Assembly (NCBI GenBank): GCA_937981985.1
Contig: CALJNB010000089.1
Span: forward strand, 1 to 56,014
Length of the DNA stretch: 56,014 nt
Direction: 5' to 3'
Origin: an uncultured bacterium
GTDB taxonomy: Bacteria > Myxococcota_A > Bradymonadia > Bradymonadales > Bradymonadaceae
The position numbers were made by a program, and so were the translations under genes. Under the pieces are notes generated by a model. That model was not told where the DNA came from, did not search any database, and worked only from the letters and a program-made list of their open reading frames with translations. Each line of letters starts with the position of its first letter. Position 1 is the stretch's first letter. Shown piece by piece: positions 27,594 through 36,994 of this stretch.

Positions 27594-27998
27594 CTATCGG
27601 TTCTTTAGCGCTTTCGTAACGACTTTTCTGAACAGGCGTAGGGCTAATTTCGGGAGGGTCACTTTTTCCAACCTGAGACGTGCTTGAAGATTCGGAGAAG
27701 AGACTTTCGAATCCTCCGCTTTGTTTTTCTCGCTCAGATCGTTTTTTTTTTTAGCCGTTTCGGTACGACTCTTACTTTCCAAGCTAGCTTGGAATTCTAA
27801 TGCTGCAACTAAAAGGCTGGCTTCTCTTTTTTTGCCGATTCCAGAAATGTTCTGAAGATCTCCCTTCTGACCAGCTTCGATAAACCGGTCAAGCGAATCA
27901 ACCCCAAGTGTTTCAACCGCCTCTTTTGCGTGAGTCTCGCTTAATCCCGAAATGTTCAATAACAACTCAATCTTTTGTTTATTCGTCTTGGCTGACAT
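27594..27998 (-). CDS. Helix-hairpin-helix domain protein
   Basis: 134 aa. Two HhH motifs pack into a DNA- or RNA-binding unit: ISGLSETHAKEAVETLG and ISGIGKKREASLL. A basic tail (KVTLPKLALRLFRKVVTKALKNR region) follows a charged linker that includes an A10 run in the coding strand (Lys codons, plus-strand T10 at about 27752-27761). ATG 27998 is chosen for GGAGAG upstream; the longer frame to 28067 lacks this. It precedes the methyltransferase in the same direction. Function unknown beyond likely nucleic-acid binding. Confidence 0.78.
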   Translation of the reverse strand: MSAKTNKQKIELLLNISGLSETHAKEAVETLGVDSLDRFIEAGQKGDLQNISGIGKKREASLLVAALEFQASLESKSRTETAKKKNDLSEKNKAEDSKVSSPNLQARLRLEKVTLPKLALRLFRKVVTKALKNR

Positions 27999-28071
27999 AG
28001 AAATTCTCTCCGGGAAGGTTGAAAATACCTCGTAAAATGAAATAGTATTCGACGTTAGAAATGTCAAATTT

Positions 28072-28584
28072 TTGCCGAGATTGAAATTGAAAAGACATCA
28101 AAGAACCATAAGTACCGGTGTGGTAATTCTCATCGGACTCCTCTTCGCTTACTTCTGGAAAGGAGATCTCAATTTAGGAAAAACATTAGAAAATAGCCGT
28201 TCTGGACAAGCTTCCCAGACTGAAAAGCAAAAGCCCAAAGTCAAAACGTCGATGCTAAAAAAAGAAGCGAAAAGTGTTAAGAAAAGAATCGGCGAGAGAA
28301 CACCGGTCTTTGTAGAGGGACCAAACGGAAAAGAAGATATATCGGCTACCTTAGATCGAATAGAAAGAGGTGAGAAATTCCCACACAGAAATGACGGAAG
28401 TGTATTCCGAAACCGAGAAAAGCGCTTACCCTTGGAAAAACGCGGCTATTATAATGAATACGTTCATCCAACAAAGGGTCGAAAGGGACCAGGGGCGCAA
28501 CGCATCGTTATTGGCAGCAAGAAAGAAACCTTCTATACCCCCGACCACTATAAAACATTTCAGGAAGTAGAAAATGTATATTGA
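28072..28584 (+). CDS. Membrane-anchored barnase/RNase Sa-type ribonuclease
   Basis: Guanyl-specific RNase of the N1/T1/Sa family. A basic N-terminus and one membrane span (about 13-29) lead through a Lys-rich linker to the RNase domain (about 92-168): FPHRNDGSVFRNRE, GYYNEY with catalytic E129, QRIVIG with R144, and YTPDHYKTF with H159, matching the Glu/Arg/His triad of RNase Sa. The start is a TTG with a poor ribosome binding site; TTG 28081 or 28087 are alternatives. The barstar-like gene overlaps its end by 11 bases, fitting enzyme and inhibitor. Confidence 0.88.
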   Translation: MPRLKLKRHQRTISTGVVILIGLLFAYFWKGDLNLGKTLENSRSGQASQTEKQKPKVKTSMLKKEAKSVKKRIGERTPVFVEGPNGKEDISATLDRIERGEKFPHRNDGSVFRNREKRLPLEKRGYYNEYVHPTKGRKGPGAQRIVIGSKKETFYTPDHYKTFQEVENVY

Positions 28585-28906
28585 TTACCCCTCCGAAATT
28601 GTAGTTTTGGGAAAGCCAAAATCTAAAGCCGCCTTCTTTCGAGCCTGTGAGCGTGCGCTGAATTTCCCCAATTATTTCGGTCGAAATTGGGATGCTTTCG
28701 AAGAGGTGGTGACCAACCCAGAAGATTGGTTTGAAGACAAATGTCTGGCTTTGGTATTAGACCATAGCGAAATCGACGAATCCGATCAGGAAATATTAAT
28801 CGACATTTTAAAAGCCGCCCAAGATGAGTGGAAATGCGCCGGCCTCCGGCTTCTTCTCATCTTTGGTCCGATGACGATTTCAGACAATGATAGTTGGACA
28901 GCTTAG
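28574..28906 (+). CDS. Barstar-family ribonuclease inhibitor
   Basis: 110 aa, acidic. The family core FFRACERALNFPNYFGRNWDAFEEVV is easily seen (FP.YFG.NWDA is diagnostic), followed by a strand LALVLDHSEI and the C-terminal LLLIFGP. It should bind and block the adjacent RNase in the cytoplasm. AGGAAG precedes the ATG inside the RNase gene. No longer toxin-delivery protein is adjacent. Confidence 0.92.
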   Translation: MYIDYPSEIVVLGKPKSKAAFFRACERALNFPNYFGRNWDAFEEVVTNPEDWFEDKCLALVLDHSEIDESDQEILIDILKAAQDEWKCAGLRLLLIFGPMTISDNDSWTA

Positions 28907-28973
28907 GTCTTTGAAAGTAATAAGCGGGTTGCCCTGCACTGTACTCGGGAGGCTCTCAGGAAACATGGAGGTT

Positions 28974-30140
28974 TCAGGTGAGCGCGCTCATTTTCTCGCA
29001 CGCTTTTTCTAAAACATCCCATTCTTTAGCATAGCAAAAACGCGTCAGAGTTTTTCCGATATCACTCACGAAAAAAGAACTACCCGGGACTGATGCGACT
29101 CCTACGCGTTCCAAGATGTGCATGGCAGCATCTTTATCATCATCGAAGCCTAGACGTCGGACATCGGCGAGCACATAATAGGCACCGTCAGGAATATGAG
29201 GGATCAGGCCAATATCACTGAGGACTCCACAAAAAAGATCACGTTTTTTTTCATAATCCGCGGCCATCTCTGAATAATAATTCGACGGTAATACAGCCAT
29301 CCCTGCGGCAATTCCATACTGAAGCGGCGTCGGAGCACAAACGTAAAACAAATCGTTAATCAGCCCAATCGGTTTCGTGAAATGGGCCGGTGCCACAATA
29401 AAACCGAGTCGCCATCCTGTGATGGAAAAGGTTTTCGAAAAGCCTGACATCGTAACCGTTCTCTCCCACATACCTGGTAGGGATGCCAAGCTCACATGTT
29501 CCGAATCGGAGTAAACGATATACTCGTATATCTCATCAGTGACTGCGATTAGATCGTGGTCTTTGCAGAAATCAGCAATCATCTCCAGTTCACCTCGAGA
29601 CAAAACTTTCCCGGATGGGTTAGACGGTGTGCAACACATAATCCCGCGCGTTTTTTCGGTCACGGCTGCTTCTAATTGATCTCGGGTAATCGTCCATTCA
29701 AGGCCTTCGTTTAATCCCATCGAAACGAACTTTGGCGTCAACCCACCGACCTTTAGCGTATTCAGGTGGTAGCCATAATAAGGTTCAAAGAGAATAAACT
29801 CATCGCCCGGATCAAAAAGACTCTGCACAACCGAATTAAAAGCGCCGGTAGAACCAATTGTCACGACCACGTTCTCAGCTTTCGCTTCGGAAATCTGATT
29901 ATAGGTTCTCGCTTTCACAGCGATTTGTTCTCGCAAGACATCGATTCCTGCAAAGGGACTGTAGATGCTTTTATCAGCTAGAATAGCCTCGGAGGTTGCA
30001 TCTAAAATTTGCGGAGGTGTGGGCAGATCGCAAATGCCTTGGCCCAAATTGATTCCGCCGACACGATTACATTCTACTGTCATCTTACGAATGTAAGATT
30101 GGGTTAAACCACCAAGTCGCTGACTTCTTTTATCTGTCAT
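28974..30140 (-). CDS. Class I/II PLP-dependent aminotransferase
   Basis: 388 aa. Fold type I features: NLGQGICDLPTP near the N-terminus, N174 in PSNPSG, D202 in TDEIYEY, PLP lysine K236 in SGFSKTFSITGWRLG and an RFCYAKE segment with the substrate-binding Arg near the C-terminus. It resembles the aspartate/kynurenine aminotransferase group, but the amino-donor specificity cannot be told. Its ATG overlaps the stop of the M42 peptidase gene by four bases, so both are made together, possibly in amino acid or peptide breakdown. Confidence 0.92.
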   Translation of the reverse strand: MTDKRSQRLGGLTQSYIRKMTVECNRVGGINLGQGICDLPTPPQILDATSEAILADKSIYSPFAGIDVLREQIAVKARTYNQISEAKAENVVVTIGSTGAFNSVVQSLFDPGDEFILFEPYYGYHLNTLKVGGLTPKFVSMGLNEGLEWTITRDQLEAAVTEKTRGIMCCTPSNPSGKVLSRGELEMIADFCKDHDLIAVTDEIYEYIVYSDSEHVSLASLPGMWERTVTMSGFSKTFSITGWRLGFIVAPAHFTKPIGLINDLFYVCAPTPLQYGIAAGMAVLPSNYYSEMAADYEKKRDLFCGVLSDIGLIPHIPDGAYYVLADVRRLGFDDDKDAAMHILERVGVASVPGSSFFVSDIGKTLTRFCYAKEWDVLEKACEKMSALT

Positions 30141-31156
30141 GCGAGAAATTTTTCGAGAAGCTGTACCGTTGCTTCCAAGTCTCCCTTATGAATGGTCTCG
30201 GTAACGGTGTGAACGTTTCTACATGGCACACTTAAGGTTAAGGCCCTGGCACCGCTTCTAACACGTTGCAACGCCGCGCCATCGGTCCCACCAAAAGGAA
30301 GGATTTCGAACTGAAAAGGAATGTTGTTCTTCTCTGCGATGTCGACAAATTCATCGACAAGCTTTTTGTCAGAAACCATCGAGGAGTCCATAATCTTAAT
30401 CGCCGCGCCGCCACCAAGACAAGTGATTTCGTCGCCCTTAGTTGAACCGGGCAAATCGCAGGCTAACGTCACATCGATGCCAATTCCAATGTCGGGCCCG
30501 ATTTCAAAAGCGCTTGTCGTTGCGCCACGGATTCCGATTTCTTCTTGTACAGTAAACACGACATAGAGGTCGTCTTTAGGTGTTTTAACACGTTCAAGAA
30601 CACGCATACCAATCCAACATGCAACGCGATTATCCATACACTTGCCGGTTGCTAGATCTCCCATTTCAATAAAATCTTGAACAAGGGTGATCGGGTCACC
30701 CGGTCTAAATGTTTTTTTAGCTTCTTCTCCGGTCATTCCAACATCGATAGCGAAGTCACTGATCATCGGGATTTTCTTTCGATCTTCGGCGCTTGCAAGG
30801 TGAACCGATTTCCCTGCCGGATTCATATTTCCTATATGAAATTTTCCATCGTTGGATTCGATTCGAACACGTCTTGCAAATAGGTTGCGGGTATCAAAAC
30901 CACCGAGTTGATGAATACGAAGAAAACCATCGTCATCGATAGAACGCACATAAAAACCAATTTCATCCATATGACAAGCGATCATCACTTTTTTGGCGTT
31001 CGAACTTGAGCCTTTCTTAAAACAAATAAGATTCCCCATTGCATCGACATTAATATCGTCGCAATGATCTTTAATCTCTTTTTGAATAAATGCACGTACG
31101 TGTTCTTCTCTACCGGGGGCACCGGACATTTCTGATAATGTTTTAAGTAGTTTCAT
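30137..31156 (-). CDS. M42-family aminopeptidase
   Basis: Cytoplasmic di-metal aminopeptidase (glutamyl/deblocking type). Motifs: GAPGREEHVR, metal ligand His in ACHMDEIGFYV, the GGFDTRNLFARRV segment, D of GKCMDNRVAC, catalytic EE in FTVQEEIGIRGA, D in GIGIDVTLACDLPG and the late PCRNVHT with the final His. 339 aa from ATG 31156, which has GTGAGA upstream; an in-frame GTG at 31168 is the alternative. Forms a two-gene unit with the aminotransferase. Confidence 0.93.
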   Translation of the reverse strand: MKLLKTLSEMSGAPGREEHVRAFIQKEIKDHCDDINVDAMGNLICFKKGSSSNAKKVMIACHMDEIGFYVRSIDDDGFLRIHQLGGFDTRNLFARRVRIESNDGKFHIGNMNPAGKSVHLASAEDRKKIPMISDFAIDVGMTGEEAKKTFRPGDPITLVQDFIEMGDLATGKCMDNRVACWIGMRVLERVKTPKDDLYVVFTVQEEIGIRGATTSAFEIGPDIGIGIDVTLACDLPGSTKGDEITCLGGGAAIKIMDSSMVSDKKLVDEFVDIAEKNNIPFQFEILPFGGTDGAALQRVRSGARALTLSVPCRNVHTVTETIHKGDLEATVQLLEKFLA

Positions 31157-31290
31157 TGGATATCTCACTATTCTAAAAATTCGAAAATTGAATGCTTCGC
31201 ATCCTCCTTAACGCAGTGCGCCTGGTCAAGTATTTCTTAGTTAGATTTGTGGATGATGTGGAAGGGATGCAAATTTAGATTTACGATAAC

Positions 31291-32916
31291 CTAATGTTGG
31301 GAAGTATCGCGCTTTGTATACGCAATACCTAATCGGTCGAAGATTTTTCGTAAGCCATCACGATCGGCAGCCTTAGAAAGCGCCTCATCCGGTTCAACAA
31401 GCTTGTCTTGCACAAGTTTTGTTAGCGCGTCGTTGAGCATAATATTACCCTGCAACTTTTTCGTACTCATCAACGAAGGGATTTGGAAGGTCTTCGCCTC
31501 TCGAATAAGGTTGGACATCGCATGATCGATCATTAAGATTTCCAAAGCAGCTACACGACCACCTCCTATTTTTTTACACAAGGTTTGTGCAATCACTGCT
31601 CTCAACGATTCAGACAACATCGTGCGAACCTGAGCCTGTTGGTCGGGTGGAAACTGGTCAATAATACGATCAACAGTAGACGGCGCCGTGTTTGTATGCA
31701 GCGTCCCGAAAACAAGGTGGCCCGTTTCTGCAGTCTCGATAGCGATCGCAATCGTTTCAAGGTCGCGCATTTCGCCTACAAGTACAATGTCAGGGTCTTC
31801 ACGTAAGGCAGCACGAAGCGCGTTTTTAAAGCTTAATGTATGAACCCCAATCTCGCGCTGATTGATGAGACATTTTTTATTCTCATGTACGAATTCGATT
31901 GGATCTTCGACGGTAATCAGGTGTGCGGGACGTTCTCTATTGATGTAATCAATCATTGCAGCCAAAGTCGTCGACTTTCCCGACCCAGTTGGCCCGGTGA
32001 CAACCACCAGACCTTTTTGCAAGAAGCAAAGATCGAGAATCTTATCCGAAAGTCCCAATTGTTCGGCCGTCAAAATTTCCGAGGGAATGATTCGAAAGAC
32101 CGCACCTGGCCCGATACGATCCATGAAGAGATTACAGCGAAAACGTCCTAATCCGACAATCTCATATGCAAAATCGGTATCTCTTAATTCGATAAATTCA
32201 TCGTAATTTTTGTCGGGCGTGATCGGCAGCAAAAGCCGTTCAATCTGCGCAGGGCTCAACGCCGGTGTGTTACCAATCGGGGTAATTTCACCGTCCTTTC
32301 GAAACAAAGGAGGATTTCCTGAGGTGAGGTGTAAATCACTGCAACCGTGCTCGGCCATCATTTTAAAAAGCCTATCGATCGGTGCGGCTTCACCTGGTTG
32401 ATTAAAAGGTAAAACGCGTTTCTCGCCCAAGCTAGCTTCGGCATGAGCTGGAATCTGCACTGATGCTGGCCGCACCGATGATTGAACGAAACTTGATTCA
32501 CCAAGTCCATCGACTTGCGCGTCACTGGGTTTTGAACCCGTCATCTCATCCATCACCACTTCTGAAGCTTCGTGCGACAAATCCATTCGGTGGATCATCG
32601 TCTTGTTCGCTGCAGTTTGTAGTGAAATATATAGCGCAAGCTTACCGTTCTTTCGAAGCCCCTTTACTTTGACCGAAGCTTTATCAGTCTTGTATGGAAC
32701 CTCCACCCTTCCGTGTGACCTCAAGGTCTCCCACTGGTCTTTTGATGCGATCTCTTCTAACAGCATTTGAATTTGTTTATCTGTTATCACACGACTAGAA
32801 AGAGCCTCGGTTTGCCCTCCACCAAGATCTAACATGACGGCCTTCCCCGGTAGTATTGTTGCCAGGGGAATATTTTTTTGGGCTAGCGTTGCGATTAACG
32901 AATCGATTTTTGCCAC
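31291..32916 (-). CDS. PilT/PilU-like ATPase with a 175-residue N-terminal extension
   Basis: Second retraction-type pilus ATPase. The PilT core begins near residue 178 (IDRLFKMMAEHGCSDLHL) and has Walker A GPTGSGKS at 308-315, the Asp box TVEDPIEFVH, Walker B PDIVLVGEMRD, His box TGHLVFGTLHT and SNLIREAKTFQI in place of AIRNLIRE. The extension (1-175) has an alpha/beta-looking part up to about 115 and then a disordered linker; no family recognised. Start is GTG with GGAAG upstream. It is apart from the pil operon. PilU-like accessory motor is the likeliest role. Confidence 0.9.
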   Translation of the reverse strand: MAKIDSLIATLAQKNIPLATILPGKAVMLDLGGGQTEALSSRVITDKQIQMLLEEIASKDQWETLRSHGRVEVPYKTDKASVKVKGLRKNGKLALYISLQTAANKTMIHRMDLSHEASEVVMDEMTGSKPSDAQVDGLGESSFVQSSVRPASVQIPAHAEASLGEKRVLPFNQPGEAAPIDRLFKMMAEHGCSDLHLTSGNPPLFRKDGEITPIGNTPALSPAQIERLLLPITPDKNYDEFIELRDTDFAYEIVGLGRFRCNLFMDRIGPGAVFRIIPSEILTAEQLGLSDKILDLCFLQKGLVVVTGPTGSGKSTTLAAMIDYINRERPAHLITVEDPIEFVHENKKCLINQREIGVHTLSFKNALRAALREDPDIVLVGEMRDLETIAIAIETAETGHLVFGTLHTNTAPSTVDRIIDQFPPDQQAQVRTMLSESLRAVIAQTLCKKIGGGRVAALEILMIDHAMSNLIREAKTFQIPSLMSTKKLQGNIMLNDALTKLVQDKLVEPDEALSKAADRDGLRKIFDRLGIAYTKRDTSQH

Positions 32917-33035
32917 GATACTTCCAGTGGTGAGTTGAAATGAGCGCTGAATTTCTAGGTTTATGGGTAATTATAACACTAAAAGGTGCACATCGAAAAG
33001 CGCAAATCGTGCTCAAACTCAAGAATACAAATTCT

Positions 33036-34490
33036 TTATTCTGCCGAAGTCGTCGGCTTAAGAGAAAACACGCTGTGACCCATAGCACGCATAATCTGGG
33101 CGACGTAAGCGCTTTTCAATCCGACTTCACAAACGACGACGTATGTTGGACCTTTGGGTAAAAGCTGGGCTTGTTCAAGCGCTACATCAAATGCGATTGC
33201 GATTGCGCCTGCAATCGAATCTTTTTCTATGCGACCCGGTGCGCGAACATCGAGAATGGTTGCACCATCAGGGACTTCTGAAATAGTAACGTCTTCTACC
33301 AAATCTAAAGATAGCTCAGAACATGTAAAAATACGGCGTTGTTGAACCACTTGTTTGATCATCTTTTTACTCACGTCCAGCACATAAGGTTCGATGTCTT
33401 CAGGAGAAACTTTTAGCGCCACACGCCCGCCGGCCAGGTCGCAAAACTCTGGGAAGGATTCGCGGGCTTTGTGTGTCCCGATTCTGCGAGCCAACTGAAT
33501 AATTTCATCCTTATTATAAGTGACCAAAGGCCGAAAAACCGGTGATGATAATCCCGATTGAATCGTGCCAAGATTTGCTAAGGTCTGGCTTGAAACCTGA
33601 CCTATCGCTTCGCCGGTTACAATTCCTAAATGTTTATGGGCATGCCTGACCAAGTACTGCGCCGCTTGAAACATCTGGTACTTCAGTAGAATTTGCCAAA
33701 ACTTTTTGGGACTTTTTTCTTTCATTTCCGCAACCACAGGTCGAAAGTCGACAACGTGCAGTTTCGGTGAATGCCCAAAAGACCATCTATCAGTCAGTCT
33801 TTTCAAAACTGTGATCACATTACGTGTATGTTCTGGTCCGCCCAAGTTAAAGAAAAGAAAATCCAAGTCTACACCTCGGCGCATCATCAACCACGATGAC
33901 ACAGCCGAATCAAATCCCCCGCTAATCAACGATAACGCGCGTCCTTCCACGCCGCTCGGTAGACCTCCAGGCCCTTTTACATCACCGACATGAAACAACG
34001 CCTTATCGGCTCTGACTTCAATCCCCACCTCCACTTCAGGATTCTTTATCGAAACACCCGCCGAAAAATCAAAAAGTGCAGCACCGACTGCCCGGTCAAC
34101 ATCAAAAGATGTAAAAGGAATGGACTCGCGTTGCCCCGCCCTTCTGGTGCGAACCGCAAAGGTTTTTCCGAATACTTGGTCTTTAAAAAAAGGAAGCGTT
34201 TGGTCAACCAAGTCTTCCAAGGATTCGTACTGAATTTCGTGAGCGTCGTTTAAAACTTGGACCCCAAAAATCCTTGATAAAATATCCTTTGCGCGTAAAT
34301 CATCAGTTTGAACATCGATACGATACCAATTATCAACGACCTTATACTTGATACCTTCTCGACCCAAAGCGTCCCGAATATTCTGTATAAGACGCCTATG
34401 AAATCGTTTGCGCGTCGCCGACGATTTTGTTGAAACTTCACCCGAGAGGCGGAGTGAAATAGTATCTTGAGTTTTAGCTGCGTCGTTCAT
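33036..34490 (-). CDS. thiI: tRNA 4-thiouridine sulfurtransferase with rhodanese domain
   Basis: Adds sulfur to U8 of tRNA and may supply sulfur for thiamine thiazole. Order: NFLD and THUMP domains (about 1-165), PP-loop ATPase with SGGFDS at 190-195, then a C-terminal rhodanese-like domain (about 395-484). C350 in FPEFC matches the E. coli C344 that forms the disulfide, and C454 in VVVCEVG matches the persulfide-bearing C456. Length 484 aa equals the E. coli form. No clear ribosome binding site before the ATG. Monocistronic. Confidence 0.94.
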   Translation of the reverse strand: MNDAAKTQDTISLRLSGEVSTKSSATRKRFHRRLIQNIRDALGREGIKYKVVDNWYRIDVQTDDLRAKDILSRIFGVQVLNDAHEIQYESLEDLVDQTLPFFKDQVFGKTFAVRTRRAGQRESIPFTSFDVDRAVGAALFDFSAGVSIKNPEVEVGIEVRADKALFHVGDVKGPGGLPSGVEGRALSLISGGFDSAVSSWLMMRRGVDLDFLFFNLGGPEHTRNVITVLKRLTDRWSFGHSPKLHVVDFRPVVAEMKEKSPKKFWQILLKYQMFQAAQYLVRHAHKHLGIVTGEAIGQVSSQTLANLGTIQSGLSSPVFRPLVTYNKDEIIQLARRIGTHKARESFPEFCDLAGGRVALKVSPEDIEPYVLDVSKKMIKQVVQQRRIFTCSELSLDLVEDVTISEVPDGATILDVRAPGRIEKDSIAGAIAIAFDVALEQAQLLPKGPTYVVVCEVGLKSAYVAQIMRAMGHSVFSLKPTTSAE

Positions 34491-34546
34491 AGGCCGCTTC
34501 TAACAGATTATACTCAATTTCACAGACTGCTTTATTTATAGCTAAA

Positions 34547-36022
34547 CTAAAGCGGTATCCCGAAAACGTCTTGCAAGGCGCGAGAACTAAAGTTGGCGTC
34601 CAAGATTTCAAAATGATCCATCGTCACGTCTGCCGGATGTTCGTAACCACAAGCCTGGGAAAGTAACATCATTTCTTTCCTCAACGTGATGAGATAATTC
34701 GCCAAACGTGCTCCTTTATCTGTGGGATCAAGGCCACGTACTAACCACTTGTTCTGAGTTGCAACACCCGTGGGACAATGTCCGGTATGACATTCTTGCG
34801 CCTGAATACAACCGATGGCCAGCATGACTTCACGAGCGAGTCCGATCATATCGCAACCTAAGGCCATCGATAACAGCGCTTGTTCTGGAAATCCCAAACG
34901 TCCACTTCCGGCAAAGATAATCCTTTGATCTAATTCTCGTTGCTTGAAGGTTTGAAACACACGAGTGAACGCTAACTTAAAAGGCATTGAAACATGATCC
35001 GAAAAAACCAAGGGAGCCGCACCTGTCCCCCCCTCAGATCCGTCCACCACAATAAAATCTACGCCTCGTTCAGTGTCTTTAACCATCAAGTCGGCAAGGT
35101 CATCCCAGAAATCCATCATTCCAATGGCACTTTTGATTCCAACGGGAAGACCCGTCGCTTCCGCCACCGCCTCCAATACATCAAGCATTTCATCGGCCGA
35201 AGAAAATGCCGTATGCGCCGATGGACTGATGCAATCCTTACCCATCGGGATGCCACGAATTCCGGCTATCTCTTCGGTAATTTTGGCGGCCGGTAGAACT
35301 CCGCCGCGGCCGGGTTTTGCACCCTGACTAAGCTTAAATTCAATGGCCTTAACTTGATGCTTCGCGCATCGATCGACCAACATATCTAAATCGAAATTTC
35401 CATTTTTATCGCGACAACCGTAATAGCCGGTCCCAATCTGCCAAATCAAGTCCCCACCCTGATCATGGTGTTTGGCAATCGAGCCCTCGCCGGTATTATG
35501 CAATCCACCGGCGATTTTCACGCCTCGATTGATTGCCGAAACGGCGGCGCTTGATAACGACCCATAACTCATCGCAGAAGTATAAAGAATGGATTCGGGT
35601 CTAAATGCTTTTTTACGTTTGCGAAACTCACCCATCACTTTTGCGCATGCAATATTGTATTTGGGATCGTAGTCTTCGTCGCCTGGATAACGTTCTGGTG
35701 CAGGAAAAGTAGATTGTTTAATGATGATATGGTTAGATGAACATTCGAGATCGTTATCGGTGCCAAAACCAAAATAGTTATTCTGCTTTTTTGCAGACGC
35801 ATAAACCCAACGTCTTTGATCTCTAGAAAAAGGACGTTCTTCATTATTATTGGTAACGATATATTGGCGTAATCCAGGACCGATTTTTTCGAACATATAT
35901 CGGAAACGTCCAACCACCGGAAAGTTTCTTAAGATAGCATGCTTCTTCTGAAAGAGATCGTGGATGATGGCAATGACGAGGATTAATCCTAGGCCACTAG
36001 CAATATAGATAAATATTTCCAA
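34547..36022 (-). CDS. FMN-binding glutamate synthase-domain protein, membrane-anchored
   Basis: 491 aa. An N-terminal membrane span (about 4-22) is followed by a TIM-barrel like the synthase domain of glutamate synthase large subunit: SYGSLSSAAVSAINRG, AKHHDQGGDLIWQIGTGYYG, KLSQGAKPGRGGVLP, the SPSAHTAFSS segment, DGSEGGTGAAPL and QEC-TGHCPTGVATQ with cysteines that in GltB bind an Fe-S cluster. The glutaminase domain is absent, so it is a stand-alone relative of archaeal-type GltS whose true reaction is unknown. Start is a TTG with GAGG upstream. Confidence 0.88.
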   Translation of the reverse strand: MEIFIYIASGLGLILVIAIIHDLFQKKHAILRNFPVVGRFRYMFEKIGPGLRQYIVTNNNEERPFSRDQRRWVYASAKKQNNYFGFGTDNDLECSSNHIIIKQSTFPAPERYPGDEDYDPKYNIACAKVMGEFRKRKKAFRPESILYTSAMSYGSLSSAAVSAINRGVKIAGGLHNTGEGSIAKHHDQGGDLIWQIGTGYYGCRDKNGNFDLDMLVDRCAKHQVKAIEFKLSQGAKPGRGGVLPAAKITEEIAGIRGIPMGKDCISPSAHTAFSSADEMLDVLEAVAEATGLPVGIKSAIGMMDFWDDLADLMVKDTERGVDFIVVDGSEGGTGAAPLVFSDHVSMPFKLAFTRVFQTFKQRELDQRIIFAGSGRLGFPEQALLSMALGCDMIGLAREVMLAIGCIQAQECHTGHCPTGVATQNKWLVRGLDPTDKGARLANYLITLRKEMMLLSQACGYEHPADVTMDHFEILDANFSSRALQDVFGIPL

Positions 36023-36233
36023 GAAAATCCTCGGTATTCGTTTTCATTCTCAGCGATCGTATTACGAAAGGGGATTTTGTACAGAAAATTAAGGGGGGAC
36101 TTAGTTAATGTCTTTGATCGTTTCCAAAAGTCGGAGCCATCGTTGCAACGAAAGAATTGCCGGGTGAGATCGGGGTGTCGCGAAGTCAACGTAGAAGTCG
36201 GTCGGCCGCGTAATATCGGAATCGACGTGATGA

Positions 36234-36863
36234 TTATGTCTGAAAAAGGTCAGATTGAGAAATTTCTCCTTCCCTCACAATGATAATCTTACCCTCTGCT
36301 GAATCGATAATCGTCGATCTAGACTTTGGTTTTAAATCACCTTGATGAATAAAAACATCCACCGTCGTCGCAAAATTTTTCTGAATCTGGGCCGGGGATG
36401 TCTCACCGTTTTTCTTCACGCGATTCGCCGATGAAATGAGTAAATTCTTCCCGCACGCTTTCAACACCGATTGAGTGAATTGACAATGAGGAACTCTCAA
36501 ACCAAGTTTGCCTTCTTTGGAAGTGATTTGTTTTAGAAGCTTTTTGGGAAGATTATTATAGGGTTCTACCAAAAGAGTCAGTGGACCTGGCCAAAATCTT
36601 TTTACCAAACTTTGGGTATCTTTTTCCATCTCACTTAATTTAAATGCTGATGTGACATCTTGGGTAAACACTAAACCAGGAGTCCGCGCCACGCGACGTT
36701 TGGATTGAAGAAGCGCCATAACCGCGTCCTGATCGTCAAAGTTCACTGCGAGACGATAATTTCCGTTACAAGCAAAACAAGCTATAGCACCGGCATTAAT
36801 CGTGTCGACCACTTTCTGAACTGCTAAACCTACGTTATCTGCATCTATTTTGATGGACTCCAT
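36234..36863 (-). CDS. YrdC/Sua5/YciO-family protein
   Basis: 209 aa. Family pattern: a KRR segment (QSKRRVARTPGLVF), FWPGPLTLLVE, LGLRVPHCQF, the LLISSANRVKKNGE loop (TSAN.SG in canonical enzymes, altered here), and RSTIIDSAEGKIIIVREGEI at the end. These proteins make threonylcarbamoyl-AMP for tRNA t6A, but the first KxR/S/T motif looks diverged and a YciO-like paralogue without a proven role is possible. GGGAGG precedes the ATG. Monocistronic. Confidence 0.82.
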   Translation of the reverse strand: MESIKIDADNVGLAVQKVVDTINAGAIACFACNGNYRLAVNFDDQDAVMALLQSKRRVARTPGLVFTQDVTSAFKLSEMEKDTQSLVKRFWPGPLTLLVEPYNNLPKKLLKQITSKEGKLGLRVPHCQFTQSVLKACGKNLLISSANRVKKNGETSPAQIQKNFATTVDVFIHQGDLKPKSRSTIIDSAEGKIIIVREGEISQSDLFQT

Positions 36864-36944
36864 CGGACCTCCCTAGTCGTTGTATCTGTAAATTATAGGA
36901 CCGAGGAAAAAGATATCAACCGACTTTTTAACCAATTTTTAATC

Positions 36945-36969
36945 AAAAAAAACGACCCGTAGGTCGTTT
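36945..36969 (-). terminator. Terminator of array gene 1
   Basis: Minus strand ACGACC-TACG-GGTCGT followed by eight T, with a UNCG-type stable loop. It lies just after the stop of the lipoprotein gene at 36995. Confidence 0.85.
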
Positions 36970-36994
36970 ACATAAAACACATGAAATCGAGAAA

